DNA of 64,000 nt from Channa striata. Taxonomy: Eukaryota > Chordata > Actinopteri > Anabantiformes > Channidae. The stretch is taken from contig CM065173.1 in the NCBI GenBank assembly GCA_033026295.1, forward strand, positions 10,044,517 through 10,108,516, written 5' to 3'. The notes under the pieces are model-generated. The model worked only from the letters and a program-made list of their open reading frames with translations. It had not been told where the DNA came from and ran no database searches. Position numbers and translations under genes: made by a program. Below, piece after piece: positions 35,380 through 46,910 of this stretch (within the stretch, counting starts at the first letter, position 1; each line of letters begins with the position of its first letter).

Positions 35380-35880
35380 TAGAGTCTGATTGAGATGTCT
35401 GTCGGTGGGATATTACAAAATTCATTATCGCAGCCCTCATACTACCTCGATATGAAGTTACACAGATGGGGTTTTATTAGCCCAGGCTCACACTGTTTGC
35501 TTATGATAATTCAAGTCGGGGGGAATTTGCATGCAGTCATGCTGTTAACCATTTTCCTCAGTTCCTCTCTTCACCTGCTCTACATCATATGGGAGTTTTT
35601 TCTCTCTTTAATTCCAAAGATGCAGATATTGGAGGTTAAGTTTTACACGGTGTGTACCTGCACAGCCTTTCTCCTCACCGCTCCTCTATATCCCCGCTGC
35701 AAGAATGAAATAGTGGGGGTCAGGCTGCAGGGCGGAAGGTTATTGCATGCGGCTCCGTGTTATCTCATCAGCGAGATTTAATGAGGGCTGCCTCGAATAT
35801 TTCAGCCCGCACGCTGCTCCGCGGCCTCCCGAAGCACATCCGGCCTTATTTATGCATTTTACTGTATTTTCTTTTGGCAT
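35380..35880. promoter_or_regulatory. Candidate conserved non-coding block in pitx2 a-type intron
   Basis: Mixed-composition 500 bp between AT-rich flanks, containing a TAATCC-type site (GGATTA at 35376-35381), AATTTGCATGCA (octamer-like ATTTGCAT) at about 35523-35534 and TTTAATGAGG. I infer regulatory function from composition and position only. Conservation cannot be seen from one sequence. Confidence 0.35.
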
Positions 35881-36103
35881 GACACAATTTCAGCGCGGAG
35901 GGATTTTTTTTACCCACATACTTTTTGTTGGAAATCAAAAACAAACGGTTTATCTTATGCATAATAACAGAGAAAAATAAAAATACCAAGGCCCAACAAA
36001 AAATTAAAAAAATTAATTGGACGAATAAATGGGAAAGAAAAAAACACAACAATTGATGTACAAGCAAATTAAAATCGAATTATAGGCCCATGTATTCACA
36101 TGG

Positions 36104-36236
36104 AATAATAATAATAATAATAATAAAATAATAATAATAATAATATAAATAATACAATATAATAATAATAATAATAATAATTATAATAATAATAATAATT
36201 TATAAATATAATATATATATATATTTATATTTAAGC
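36104..36236. repeat. (TAA)n / AT-rich microsatellite
   Basis: About 130 bp of interrupted TAA triplets followed by an (AT)n run, read directly, inside the proposed first intron of the pitx2 a-type transcript. Confidence 0.95.
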
Positions 36237-37249
36237 TATTTTAATGGTAGCTCAAATAGGCCATTTTCATGAAATGCTCAGAAGAATTTTAACAGGTATT
36301 GTTCGGCCCTGTTCCTTCTTGTATTTTCCCTCATCCATTCATTCTGCCTCCACAGACGCTCTGCACTCCGAGCATCAGCAGTTGATATGAATGAGTAACT
36401 CACATGGCACCAGGCCCAGTGCAGACAGAAAGCTGGCATTGCCTCACACTGGCTTCACTTGTGAAATTAACACAGCAGAGCATGAGACTGCTGCCTTTAC
36501 CGGGGGATGAATCCACTAACCTCCACCATATGGTCCTGTATTAATTAAAGGCGTGAGACCGTGAACGTCGCCTCATCCCCTCTTCCAAAATTTCCCCCTA
36601 TGTTGCAAAAAGCTGCACGAGGGCAACTCACATCTGAACTCACTCCTCTCACTTACCGCTAACAGGGTTATTCGGTATGGTTCCGGTGAATTATCTGGCA
36701 ATGTTTTGTGGGTTAATTATGGACGTTGATAAGCTTTCTGCTTTTATACATTATTTTATCAGAAGTTATTGTATTTTGTAGGATCGTTGCACCAAACTGA
36801 CCCCAAACGTAGAGACGTTTAATTTATTGACCCATTTTTGGCCCTTTTAATAATTTTCTTGGACTCAGCACCAACTTGAGGCCAGTCCGGTCTGGTTCAC
36901 CCCCCTTTTCTTTTCACGTCCCCTCGCTCCATCAGCGTTAATGATCCATCATTATCATCCGAACCCTGCCCTCACATCACTTCATGCTCCTTCACGTTAC
37001 AGCCGCGGCTTGGAAAGTCACGTCAGAAACGCGCCGAACAGGCGAAAACCGGAGGTGGAACAAATTCCTCCACTTGTATTAACTCACATCTCAGCCATAT
37101 TTTTTTTTCTAATACTTCCCCACTGAACTTACCAGTTGTAGACACCGCTGGGTTTGATTTTTCCCAGCCGTCAGCGTTTTGTTGTAAAGTGAAGAGATAA
37201 AATCCACCGTCACCGTCAGTCAGACACCAGTAGTTGTGTTCACAGCGTC

Positions 37250-37780
37250 AAGGTCCCGTAACGCTCACGTTTCTGTCCGGATGTGGGAGCGTCGCATGAA
37301 TGTGGCTCCCCCGCGATGTTATCCCCCAAAAAAAGAGACGCAGCGCTGCCGTTAGGCTCGTTTCATTTATGCGCATAAATAACCATGTGTTTACAGTGCG
37401 AGGAGAAGCGGCGAAGGAGGTGCTTTCATCCGAGGCTCCCCTTGGTTCGTCCTCCTCTGTCTTCCTCAACTTTTCCCCCCTTGAAAGACGCTCCAAGAGT
37501 GGCGCATTTTTTCCTCCTTCTTTTGAGCTCGGAGAGGGACCCCGCGGGCGCGCGCGCGCGAGCGGGCGCGTGCGTGCGTGCGTGCTTTTAAAGGGGTGCG
37601 TTCGTGCGTGTGTGCGCCTGTGCCGGTGCAGTGGAGCGGTGGGTAAACTTGGAGCCTCTCAGCCCTCAACAACAATCAAACACAAACTCCGAGTGGGATC
37701 TTTAAAAAGAACACGCATGTTAAAAAGGGAAACACTGATATTCCTGCTCGCCCGCCCCGCCGCGTTTACGGTTACACTGC
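37250..37780 (-). promoter_or_regulatory. CpG-rich island at proposed pitx2 a-type promoter
   Basis: CpG-dense segment containing a purine/pyrimidine-alternating run of CG and TGCG repeats (37542-37585). It is the most GC-rich place in the right half of the window. Together with the donor at 37133, it is the most likely promoter of the a-type pitx2 transcript. Confidence 0.5.
37542..37585. repeat. (CG)n/(TGCG)n alternating tract
   Basis: Alternating purine-pyrimidine sequence of CG and TG steps, read directly. Such tracts can adopt left-handed (Z) DNA, and this is known of the sequence type, not shown here. Confidence 0.9.
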
Positions 37781-37814
37781 ACAATTTGGAACGCAGTCAT
37801 GCAAAAAATATATA

Positions 37815-40800
37815 ATGGTTCAATTTGCCTAAACCCAACCTGCAATTTAGAACAAGCAACTTAACTGCTTATTATCGAAACTCTCCGCACTCAAAATAAA
37901 CAATTGTCATACCCACAGACGCATGACTAAACGCACTAACTGGAAGGTAATTTAAATAAAACGCGTTTGAAGTCACAAACACTGATTCATATTCCAGTCC
38001 GTTATGTAACCAGAAAACACCAAAGCGCAATTAATAGTCGCTTCAGCCTGTTTGCCCATTACGCACAGTGTCCATCGGATTCATTTTTAAAAGTATTTGC
38101 AAAACAGAATATTTGGAATGCTAGAGGTAGATGGAAAACAAAAGTATTTAAATAGATGCATTCGGCTCCTCCGGGGCCAGACAGAGACCTATCGCGTTGC
38201 AGATTTATGTGCAGATGATGTGAACAGCTGGCTCGGATGCAAATGTTCTTTATAGATCCGTTTAGTTAGATACAGACTGGTTTTCCATTCGCATCTTAAG
38301 TGAAGCGAGCAGACCGGACGTAGGCCTGTGTTCCCCGCGCCTAATCCTTCTTTTACATTTTTAGTCATACTCCCATTAAACCAGTAATTAATGCGCACAT
38401 CCACACGGGAATTTCTAGGCAAAAGGGGGAGACTGAAGCAAGACGTGGGGATCATCCACGCCCCAAAATTTGGTGAATCAGAGGCTGGTATTCCAAACAC
38501 ACGTGATTTCATAAATGCTTAATACGGCCTTATGAATTGACTAATTATGAGAGTAAATGTAAATTGTGGTGAGGCTTCGGTGGCGTGATGAGACTGAAGG
38601 CTGAAGACTGTCCCGCTTTTTAAAGCACAAATACACGTTAGTCTGCTACAAAGGCCCAAGAAGGCCACATTTTTATGAATTTCCACTCGCGTAAACACAC
38701 GAGTGCCGGGAGTCAAATGCAACCCAATGCGAGGGAAATAAATATAATAGGAATATTTACCAACACAGCTCGTTTATTGCTCCACAATTTGACCCCCGCA
38801 CTTTAATAAGAGATGTTGGGATATGGCACAGGCGCGCGTAAAAGTACAAACATGTGCGCACTCATAAAATGCAAGTAAATGACCCCAAAGCCCATTGGGG
38901 TGGGGGTGAGGTGAGTGTGTGTGTGTGTGTGTGTGTGTGGGGGGTGACAACAGCCTTGCATCACATCAAGCACATCTTTAAACGCCCCGCCCGCACCAGA
39001 AAAAGAGGGCGAGCGGCATCTGGAGAGGCGTGATGGTTCGGCGATATTCTCCTTCTTACCTTCTTATACAAAGAGGGAAAAAAAAGCAGTCAAGAGCCTC
39101 CTCGTTCTCACGCAGAAAGGTGCAGAGGAATGCCTGAAGTTCACAGAAGGCTGGCGGCTATGAAATCTTTCGCCTCGGGGGCAAACCGGCGGCTTCTTTT
39201 CATTTCAAGCGCTTATCGATTTGCCGTTGTCATCTTTGGCGACGCAGAAGGACACTTGAAAGAATTTCTGATGGGGCTGTGATGTGAGAAACAGGGTGAC
39301 CTGCTCTGCTGACGCTCTCTCCTGATTCTTAACGAGCACATCAGGCCGCCAGCATCAGTACAGTTGGACATTTTCAACTTTTCCTCATCCTGCGCATCGA
39401 CTTGAAACCAGCCTTTTTCTGGTTTTCATCCACATGAACATCAGCACGCATCCTCGTCTCCTCTTTAACAAGGAGGCAGGATAGACTGACCAGCACAAGC
39501 TCTACATTAGGATGCAGGCATGCAGCAACGTTTTGTTTAATTTTAGGTTTATTTCAAGCAATTATCTGCATTTTTGCTCACACTTTTTGTGAATAATCAG
39601 TTCTAACATTTTACACCAGTGGAGCTTTTAAATCACTTACAGGTTAATGACGTAGGCTACACACAATATATGTCCTGAAGCAAAATTCAAATATGTAAGG
39701 CCCGGCAGCTATATGATTATTTAAAGGAGCTAGACAACAGTAATCTGAAGTGATATGCACACACTGCAGTGTGTCTGAGTATATGCAGCTCTTGTTATAT
39801 GTCATCCATACACATTATTCTTACAGTGAAATCTACAGGCATATATAATAAATGGTTTACTGTGACAAATGCCTTTTCCCATCTCTGCAGCCTTTGCATC
39901 CTGCTCAAGCCACGAGGAATCAATTAAAATTACACCCAAATCACAAAGTGGACAAACATCTATTTAAAGAGGCTTGTGTCTGATTTCTCTACCTCACCTT
40001 TTGAATTAATTCTACACACACGCAAACAATCATTTTTTCTCCCCCCTGCAACATAACAGGGACATATGAGTCCTTGAGTTACACAATGTCATCTTTGGGT
40101 CTCACCGGGAAGCTTGAGAAATACAGATGTGAAGTGCTTCATTATTCAGGGTGCTCTTTGCCTGAGAAAGCAGCATTTTTTTTTCAGCTGTAGCCTCAAA
40201 CCACATGTGATTGTCGCCTAGTGTTCTGTCTGGCCAACACTCTGTGGCCATGTAATAAAATTTGGAGTCAATCTGGTTTTTCCAAAGCCACAAATCTTTA
40301 AACAAATCAGTTTATGTACTGCTAATATGTTAGAAATAAAGTAATGGCTGGGAATTTGGTTTTACTTTGGGGTGTGACTTCTTTGCGATTGAAAAGGAGG
40401 ATGAATATGAGGAGAGAGAGGAAGGATGAGAAAGGGAGGATGAAAAAGAAAGATGTAACATTAGATGAGTCTTTCTCCTCAACACAGAAATATCCTGTGT
40501 GTATTTCCATTTGTCAAGTATCACTCCAAGAACGTTATTGGCAAAAAAGCTGCCTGTAAATTAACCAAATTAAAAGGGTGGCTCTTTGATAGCTCTTGAG
40601 CTTGTTGAGCGGCTTTGTGCCTGATCCTTACTATTCCAGCTCTGTCACAGTACCAAAGGGAGACGAGCTGCACCAACGCTAAGCACTCCAACTCAGCAAC
40701 ATGGCTTGTGGTTTAGAGCGCAATACGCAAGGCCAGTAAATGACTTGCATGTTAGGCTACCCTCACTCCTCCCGACATGCCCAGCTAACATGGTGTATAT

Positions 40801-41000
40801 TTAAAAAGTACTCAGCTCTTCGTCTTTGTCTTCTTCTGTAATTATCCTCTCCTCAGCTTCCAGTGAAAATGCTTAGCTGATGTCATTGTGGTTTTGGCCC
40901 CCCAACTGCTCTAATATTAATCCCATGCATGCAAGTGGCTTCAAATGAATGAGGATTACTTTGAATTAAACTCTGGTCCATGTTTTTATGTGAACACATT
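37815..41000. other. pitx2 upstream intergenic region
   Basis: No gene recognised. It contains (TG)n at 38915-38939, a GC-richer stretch around 38950-39380 with a minus-strand donor-like site (39059), and a purine-rich run at about 40395-40460. The GC-richer part could be an upstream untranslated exon or an enhancer of pitx2. Confidence 0.45.
38915..38939. repeat. (TG)n microsatellite
   Basis: About 12 TG dinucleotides with a G-rich flank on both sides, read directly. Confidence 0.95.
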
Positions 41001-41079
41001 AATTCCTGTCATTGTTCATCAGTCAGACAAGCCTGTCTCCATTTCTCTTGACTTTGGACATGACATGGCTTTGGTCAAG

Positions 41080-41340
41080 CATGATTAAAAGTGTCCCTGA
41101 GACTAGGACGGCATTCATTACGTTGACAACTGCCAGACGGGCAGCACAGCGGCGCTTTTATGGCACGTGGTTGATCTCAGGGAAAGTAATAGCTGGTGAA
41201 TGCATAAACACATGCGGCCTCAGCTTTAATCACAGGTGCGAGCGGGCCAATAAATTGCTCGAGCAGGTCTCTGATCAATTACATGAAAAATCAATGGGAA
41301 GCTGCCACTAACCTGCCTAAGGGGAAATCGGCCAAGAATG
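41080..41340. promoter_or_regulatory. Candidate conserved non-coding block upstream of pitx2
   Basis: About 260 bp with even composition and few low-complexity words, containing 'cttttatggc', 'tttaatcacaggtgcgagcg', 'ccaataaatt' and 'tgatcaattacatg', typical of Hox/Caudal-type and homeodomain targets in vertebrate enhancers. It stands out by eye from the flanks. Function is inferred. Confidence 0.3.
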
Positions 41341-41805
41341 AAATTGGTGTGATAAAATGACTATGATGCCTCCCACCCCGTCAATAACATGTAAAACAGT
41401 TCAGCTACATGCTAACTCTCCTGTCTGCAGGCCTGAAGGTCCTGCTCAAAGGTCACAACTGGAATCAGCTTAGTCCTAATTGGTCTACTGTGGCAGAGAG
41501 GGGGCATGAGGAGTGGGAAGGCACAGGGCTGAAATGCAGGCTGATTTCAGACTGGATGCATGAAATAAACCTGTCCATTAAACAAATAGAGCTGAATGTG
41601 TTGCATGGAAGTGAAGTACTTCATTCAAAACCAAGCAGAGGAGGTAAAGATACACTCAAGCCACGTTTTCACAAATACACGTAAAATAAACCACCAATAA
41701 CAAATTTAATAATTAATAAGAAATCCAAATAAATGCGAACAACAGCTGTCTCCAAGCTACACACTAATGCAAGCAAACTATTATACATTTTACTATGTTC
41801 GTAAT
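41341..41805. other. Intergenic, no gene seen
   Basis: Sequence between the candidate enhancer and the SINE-like repeat. An open frame at 41409-41684 (plus) has no recognisable domain and no supporting splice signals. Confidence 0.5.
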
Positions 41806-42105
41806 CTTTTGTAGTGGGGTTGTTGGCACTGCTGCTTCACAGGTACCACGTCCCCAGTTGGAATCCACCTGCCAGCTTTGGCCTTTCTGCCCGACACTTC
41901 CCTGGGTTTTCTCCCAATACTCCTCTTTCCTTCCACAGTCCAAAGACGTGCATGTTAGGTTGACTAGTGACACTAAAACATCCTATAGGTGAGAATGTTT
42001 TCTGTCTCTGTCTTTAAGAGTCTGTCTTCTGCCTCTTGCCCAGTGGCAACTGGGTTAAGCTCCAGGACCCCTACAACCATAAGCATGATGAATAATCTTT
42101 TGTAT
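41806..42105 (+). mobile_element. Common teleost SINE-like dispersed repeat
   Basis: The order 'ggcactgctgcttcacag...ggaatcc', 'cctgggttttctcccaatactcct', 'ttccacagtccaaagacgtg', 'catgttaggttgactagtgac', 'ataggtgagaatg', 'gtctgtctc', 'gccca-tggcaactgggttaagctccagga-cccc' and 'taagcatgatgaat' matches a very abundant repeat of fish genomes ('cagtccaaagacatgca-gttaggtt-attggtgac...ggataagcggta-agaaaatggatgg'). The copy is diverged and lacks the clean tail. It has no coding capacity. It is recognised from its well-known word order, not from a database search. Confidence 0.8.
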
Positions 42106-45100
42106 GTTCTACTAATAAGAAATTAGTAAATTTTAGGAGACAGGTTGATAGCTGAGTTCGTTATTTTGGAGAATTTTAGTCATAAAGCAAACTACATTTA
42201 CACAAGATAATTTTGACATATTGATGGTGCTTGATAAAGGATATAGAAACATAAAACAATGTTGTAATTTATCATGAGGGGGTGTTTCAGTGTTTGTAGC
42301 AAAATAATGGTAATCCATCAAGTCCTCATGAACATTTAGCTCAAACCTTCACTAAAATGCCACGCCATAACTAAAATCTTTAAGATTCATTCTCTGGATA
42401 TCAAACCCATGTGATAGTTGTTAAACTATTTCAGTCTGACACACAAGTCGTTGACTCTCTACATCCACATTGCTAACATGTTGCTGAAGTCTTGATGCAC
42501 AGGGAAATATGGTTTTGGAAAATGCTCATAGATTGCTGCCATATGATTTCAAGAGCCTAAAAACATAATCACATGATCTGATTTCAAATCTTGATTTGCT
42601 AATTAATTTAAAAAGAAATTCTTACAAAAAGATAAAAATTTGTTGAGAGGAAAGGCTCTAAATAGCTCTGTCTCACATCTCTGAATCTCCTGTTCACACA
42701 GGTCTGGAAATGTGCTCAGTGATGGTTGTTTGAGAAGCAAATTAGATGGGCAGAGGTTTGTGGTTGTTAATGACAGACCAGCAAAATGGTCACATAGCTG
42801 GTGAGACTGGATTGATTAACTTAACAAGTTATGGCATTAACTTAAATAAGTAATCTCAAGCTTAAACTGTTATTTTGACATTGTAGCAAGACTAAGAAAA
42901 ATAAGATGGAAGTGATGGAGGAGAAAATAAAGCAAAGAGGAGAAAGCAGACGATCTAAAGATGCAACTAACAAAAGGTAGATAAACGATGACAAAGACAC
43001 AAGATATGAAGACAGAGAGAGAGAAAGGAAGAGTGGAGGGAGGGAGGGAGGGAGAGGGAGGAGAATACGACACGGCTAATCTGAAATCAGGATGCTAGTC
43101 CCATGTCATGTGTTCTGATTAGTTCCAGCGTTTCATGCTCGTCTCGGCTTTTCATGGAGCCACAGCGCCTGGCTGCACTGCACATTGAACAACGCCACGA
43201 CCAACCCCATGCAATCAATAAACTACAAGTGATGTGTGAGACCCTTAAAGACGACACAGGGTCAACATCCACTCACACTGTGCTGGTCTGTCCTATGTCG
43301 AAACTGGGGCTGATCTTCGTGAAACAGCGTCTGTGTTCTGGTCCTCACCGGCCCTTTGGCCTTTTCCTTCAAATCAGCTCCAATTCACTAATCTGTTAAT
43401 GAAGAAACAACACAGAAAAGGTGATGGAGGGAGTGTGCACATTCATAACGGTTGACGCTGCATGCAGCCCTTCCTGTGGAACGGGGAAAGAAAGTGAGAG
43501 CGAGGCCGAGTGCGTATGAGGAGGGTGAGGTGGGGGTGTCTAATCCAGTCCCAGTGTGAAACTGTTGACATTTGTGCTTTTTTTCCCTTCATTATGTGAC
43601 TGGGGCTGTTTTGCGCTGGATTAGCTACAAATCTCCCATGCAGCACATTCAGCATGCGACTAGTAGTTTAACTTCATTAATAATGGATGAAGAGATTGTA
43701 ATCCAGGAGTAAGAGAGCATGCAAGAGCACCAGAGAGACACCACAGACAGACAGGGAGAGAGAGGGCACCTCTGAGGTAGAATCTGTTTTTGTTTTTCTC
43801 TTGCAAGACGGCCCTGGGAACGGGATAATGTCTCCTGTTATTGCTACAAACACGGAATATTGCATCACTACCTTTGTCCCCACGAAGGGTGTGTAATCGA
43901 ACAAACTGAGGGGTGAATAAAAAGGGGGGAGACTTGGGAAGTCTCAGCGGTGCGTATGCTAGTATCCATTGATTGTGTTTACTCAAGCTTCTCATTGCAG
44001 ACTATTATGGAAGACCAGGGGACACACCCTGGCCTAACAGCAGGATAAGGAAGATTAAAGGCATACATATTCACTATTTCTCTGTCTGCTGCCAGCGTCC
44101 GTTTCTGTCTACACAACGGTGACGTGTCCTGAGCAATATGCTAGATGTATAAGATAAATTAGATTTTTTTATTTGTAGCATTGTTTTCAGCTTACAGGTC
44201 ATTATTTTTGTCCGTTAAATATATCATGTGGCAAAGTGACCATTTCCTGTTTTGCCAACTGTGCAAACGTAGATGCTAACCTCTTTATGCTTTGAGATTT
44301 TAACGTGAGACATTTTGTCGCTTTTTGTGCTACGTTAAGTCATAGTGTGTCTATTCTCTCCGGAGCCTTTTTTTAATTCTTTCAATAAAAAAAAATCCGA
44401 CAACACGGCCGTGAGGTTTTTTGTCACGCATCCAGAATGCCACAGGTCCACATCCCATCACTCCTGTACTCCTTATATCCACGCAGACACCATTAACCAT
44501 TTGACCTCTGGTTATTAGAGAGAGGACCATAATCCTTGTGAGTCTACCGCTACGAGTTTTGTAAATTATGTGACATTCAGCCATAGTGGAATTATTCAAG
44601 TCAAAGAAAGATAAAAGGGAAGAAGAATAAAAGGGGAAAGAGGGAGGCTTTGATCTTCGCTGCCTCTCTTTCACAGGCAGATGGCCAATGAAAGCTTCAG
44701 TAATAGTCTGGGGATGATGTCGGTTGTGCCTTGTTCTGTTCTCTTCTCTTTTCATAGCTGATCGGACCCGAAGCTGTTAAAATTTACTGACTTCACAAAA
44801 GGAAACGGTGCTTTTCTTAATTGTTAAAAAAATAGCAACTTATTGCCCCTTTTCCGATGCTCTCTCCTTACTGTAAGATGGCAACCTCTCAGGGTTTCAT
44901 ATACAGGTATATGACAAAACTGTAAATCAGTTACCAGCTCACTTTCTTTGATTTATCAGTATCAAGTATCAGTACAGCACCAAATGAAACAAGCTATTTT
45001 GCCATCTGAGAAATGTTTCAGTGGTTTTGGTCCAATTTTTATTTAGAATTAGAAACAAGTCGAATTAATTTTTTGTTCTGTGTTCTGACACAGAATGTCT

Positions 45101-45352
45101 TTCACAGTACATGTCACCAGATGTGGATAAAAAATAGCAACCCATTTGCTTTAAGCCCATGATTTTTTAGATGGAAAAAACACTCAAACTATTCAATTTT
45201 ACTACTACTGATTGTCTTGATTTTTATATTCATGTAACTCATATTAGACATTTACATGATGTGAAAGACTCTGTGTCAAGGTTCATGGTGCACCACGATA
45301 AAACCTCATTTATTCAGGGCTGTCAACATCCTGCGTTTTTTTGCGAAATATC
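42106..45352. other. pitx2 upstream intergenic region
   Basis: No gene recognised. It contains a (GGGA)n run at 43036-43060. Stretches at about 43090-43400 and 44390-44700 are locally more complex and lack simple sequence, so they may be conserved elements, but nothing here proves it. Confidence 0.45.
43036..43060. repeat. (GGGA)n microsatellite
   Basis: Short tetranucleotide run of GGGA within a longer purine-rich strand, read directly. Confidence 0.9.
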
Positions 45353-45810
45353 TTAAAGGGTAACTTCACCAATTTTCCATTTGCTTTCTTTGGCTTTAGA
45401 TTAGAATATAAATGTGCGTCAACGCTTTTAAACTTCACTCTAACATCCACATATTAAATTTCTTTCGCTGCTTTTGGCTGAAAAACTCCACCAGATGACA
45501 TCACTCGAAAGGGTTTTTCATTAATAGGAGTTCACATGGTGTCATCTTCAGTAGCTCTGGAAAAGGAGGTTGACCATGATTACAAACTCCATAGTCTGAG
45601 AGTATTGCTCAGACTATGGAGTTTGTAATCATGACATAATCTGAAATGAAGGTTTATCCAAGTGATGTCATCTGGAGGCATTTATTCAGCTAGTCAAATA
45701 TTTTAATATAGTAAAGTCAGAGGTAAGTTTAAAGGCAATAATTTACATGTTCTACACAAAGTAGGTCCAAAAGAAGCAAGTTCAATATCAGTGAACGTCC
45801 TCTCCGTTTA
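45353..45810 (+). mobile_element. MITE-like element, copy 2 (with 26-bp perfect palindrome)
   Basis: Best-preserved left end of the family (ttaaagggtaacttcaccaa), which is the reverse complement of the right end of copy 1. It carries the shared 'gatgacatcact...' and 'gtgatgtcatctggagg' inverted motifs, and then 'taaagtcagagg...gtttaaaggcaataat...acatgttctac' matching copies 1 and 3. The centre holds a perfect inverted repeat: 45575-45600 against 45608-45633, with a 7-nt loop. It is non-coding. The right end (about 45810) is diverged. Confidence 0.75.
45575..45633. repeat. Perfect 26-bp inverted repeat, 7-nt loop
   Basis: The arms are exact reverse complements (left arm begins catgattacaaactcc). 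It lies at the centre of MITE-like copy 2, so the element is itself nearly symmetrical about this point. Confidence 0.95.
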
Positions 45811-46735
45811 AAAATTTGTAAGTAAAAAATATACGCATTTCTCCTACAGTGCTTCATTACATGGACAGTACAAAACTGTGGGCTACTAAAGTGGTAAGAA
45901 AAACACACCAGCAGCTCAGACCTCTGAAATGGCACAGCTGGCACAGTAGCAGGAATAATAAGCTGAAAAGTTTGTGAGAGCCGCCACCTGTTTGTGAACT
46001 TCCTGTTTCAGTTGCACAGAATTCGTGTTTGTTCTTGTCAAGTCTGAAAGGAGCTGGATCGCCCTGGGAACACTTCCTGCACCACTTGAAAGTGAAATCA
46101 CCGCACGGGGGATTTTGAAACAAGACAACTAATCAAAGCTTTTGCCTACTATTATTTGCAGATCAAAGTCACACTGTAATAAAAAAAGATGAACTGCATT
46201 GATTCCAGAGGGCAAATTTGCCTTTTGAGTGAAGGTGCAATATGTGATTGTTTGGATGCACCTGAAGGGAAATTACTGTAATGTATATAGTATCATTATT
46301 ATCACTATTATTATAAGTAGTATTTATGTAATAGCTGACAGACATGTTCTTAATACTTTAAACAAACACCATAACACAACCCTTTCACCTGTAATCATAT
46401 TCAAAATAAAGCGAACAAGAGTTTGGCTTTAACATGGCAGATAACTGAAACGTGTGCTGGTTTTGTACAACAGCTTTTGAAAAGTTTAGGGCTGATCTGT
46501 TTGGTGAGAGTGCAACGTTTATGTGCACATGTGGGTGTGTTGTACGGTTTCCCTCTGTCACAAACCTGCTTTATTTATCCCTCCTTCACCAAAGCAGATG
46601 TTTACAGATGTTCCTTTAGCAGACACAACCTGAGACACTAGAAAAAAATCAAAGTGGTCAATTCAAACTGAGCACGTTGACAATGGTCAGAACTGAAAAC
46701 CTCCCTGCCTGAATGGTTCACATTCAGTCTCCAGT
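45811..46735. other. Intergenic, no gene seen
   Basis: Between MITE-like copy 2 and the next dispersed fragment. The minus-strand open frames at 45857-46128 overlap each other in different frames and have no domain. Confidence 0.5.
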
Positions 46736-46739
46736 AGGT

Positions 46740-46910
46740 GACCCACCTCCTGTTCTTCTTGGACAGCCATTCATTTCAAAGGGTTTGGTTAATATCTGGG
46801 AAGAGCCCGGTTCACACATTGCCGCCCAGTGAGCAGCTACTGTGCGGGTTGTGGGTTTAGCACTTTGCTCAAGGGCACAGCAGCTGTTGCTTTTGTCGAG
46901 GTAGCGTCGA
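46740..46910 (+). repeat. Dispersed fish repeat fragment ('tagcactttgctcaagggca')
   Basis: Contains 'ccggttcacacattgccgcccagtgagcagctactgtgcgggttgtgggtttagcac', 'tttgctcaagggcacagcag', a word set seen repeatedly in fish introns and UTRs. It explains the odd minus-strand open frames at 46724-47043. Family name unknown. The boundaries are approximate. Confidence 0.5.

Larger units (their letters stand above)
34742..37132 (-). other. pitx2 a-type first intron (proposed), with candidate regulatory block
   Basis: Intron between the a-type coding exon and the proposed non-coding first exon. 35380-35880 is locally GC-richer and has the look of conserved non-coding DNA. Both strands here are open for more than 100 codons without any recognisable domain. 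A long TAA-rich microsatellite is at 36104-36236. A second consensus minus-strand donor (GCG|GTAAGTGAG, at 36656-36651) could end an alternative untranslated exon. Confidence 0.45.
37133..37780 (-). other. pitx2: pitx2 a-type non-coding first exon (proposed)
   Basis: A near-perfect minus-strand donor, ACTG|GTAAGTTC (exon side ends at 37133), is followed to the right by a CpG-rich stretch, the expected layout for the untranslated first exon needed by the a-type acceptor at 34742. The right boundary is uncertain. A TATATATT word on the minus strand at about 37814-37807 would put the start near 37780. Alternative donors at 36656 and at 39059 (GAAG|GTAAGAAGG) could serve other 5' exons. No coding claim is made for the long plus-strand open frame at 37300-37815, which is a product of high GC content. 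Confidence 0.45.

Noticed and set aside
37300..37815. 171-codon plus-strand open frame at the pitx2 a-type promoter
   Set aside because: Arg/Ala/Cys/Val-rich translation produced by CG/TG repeats, and opposite to the pitx2 transcription direction.
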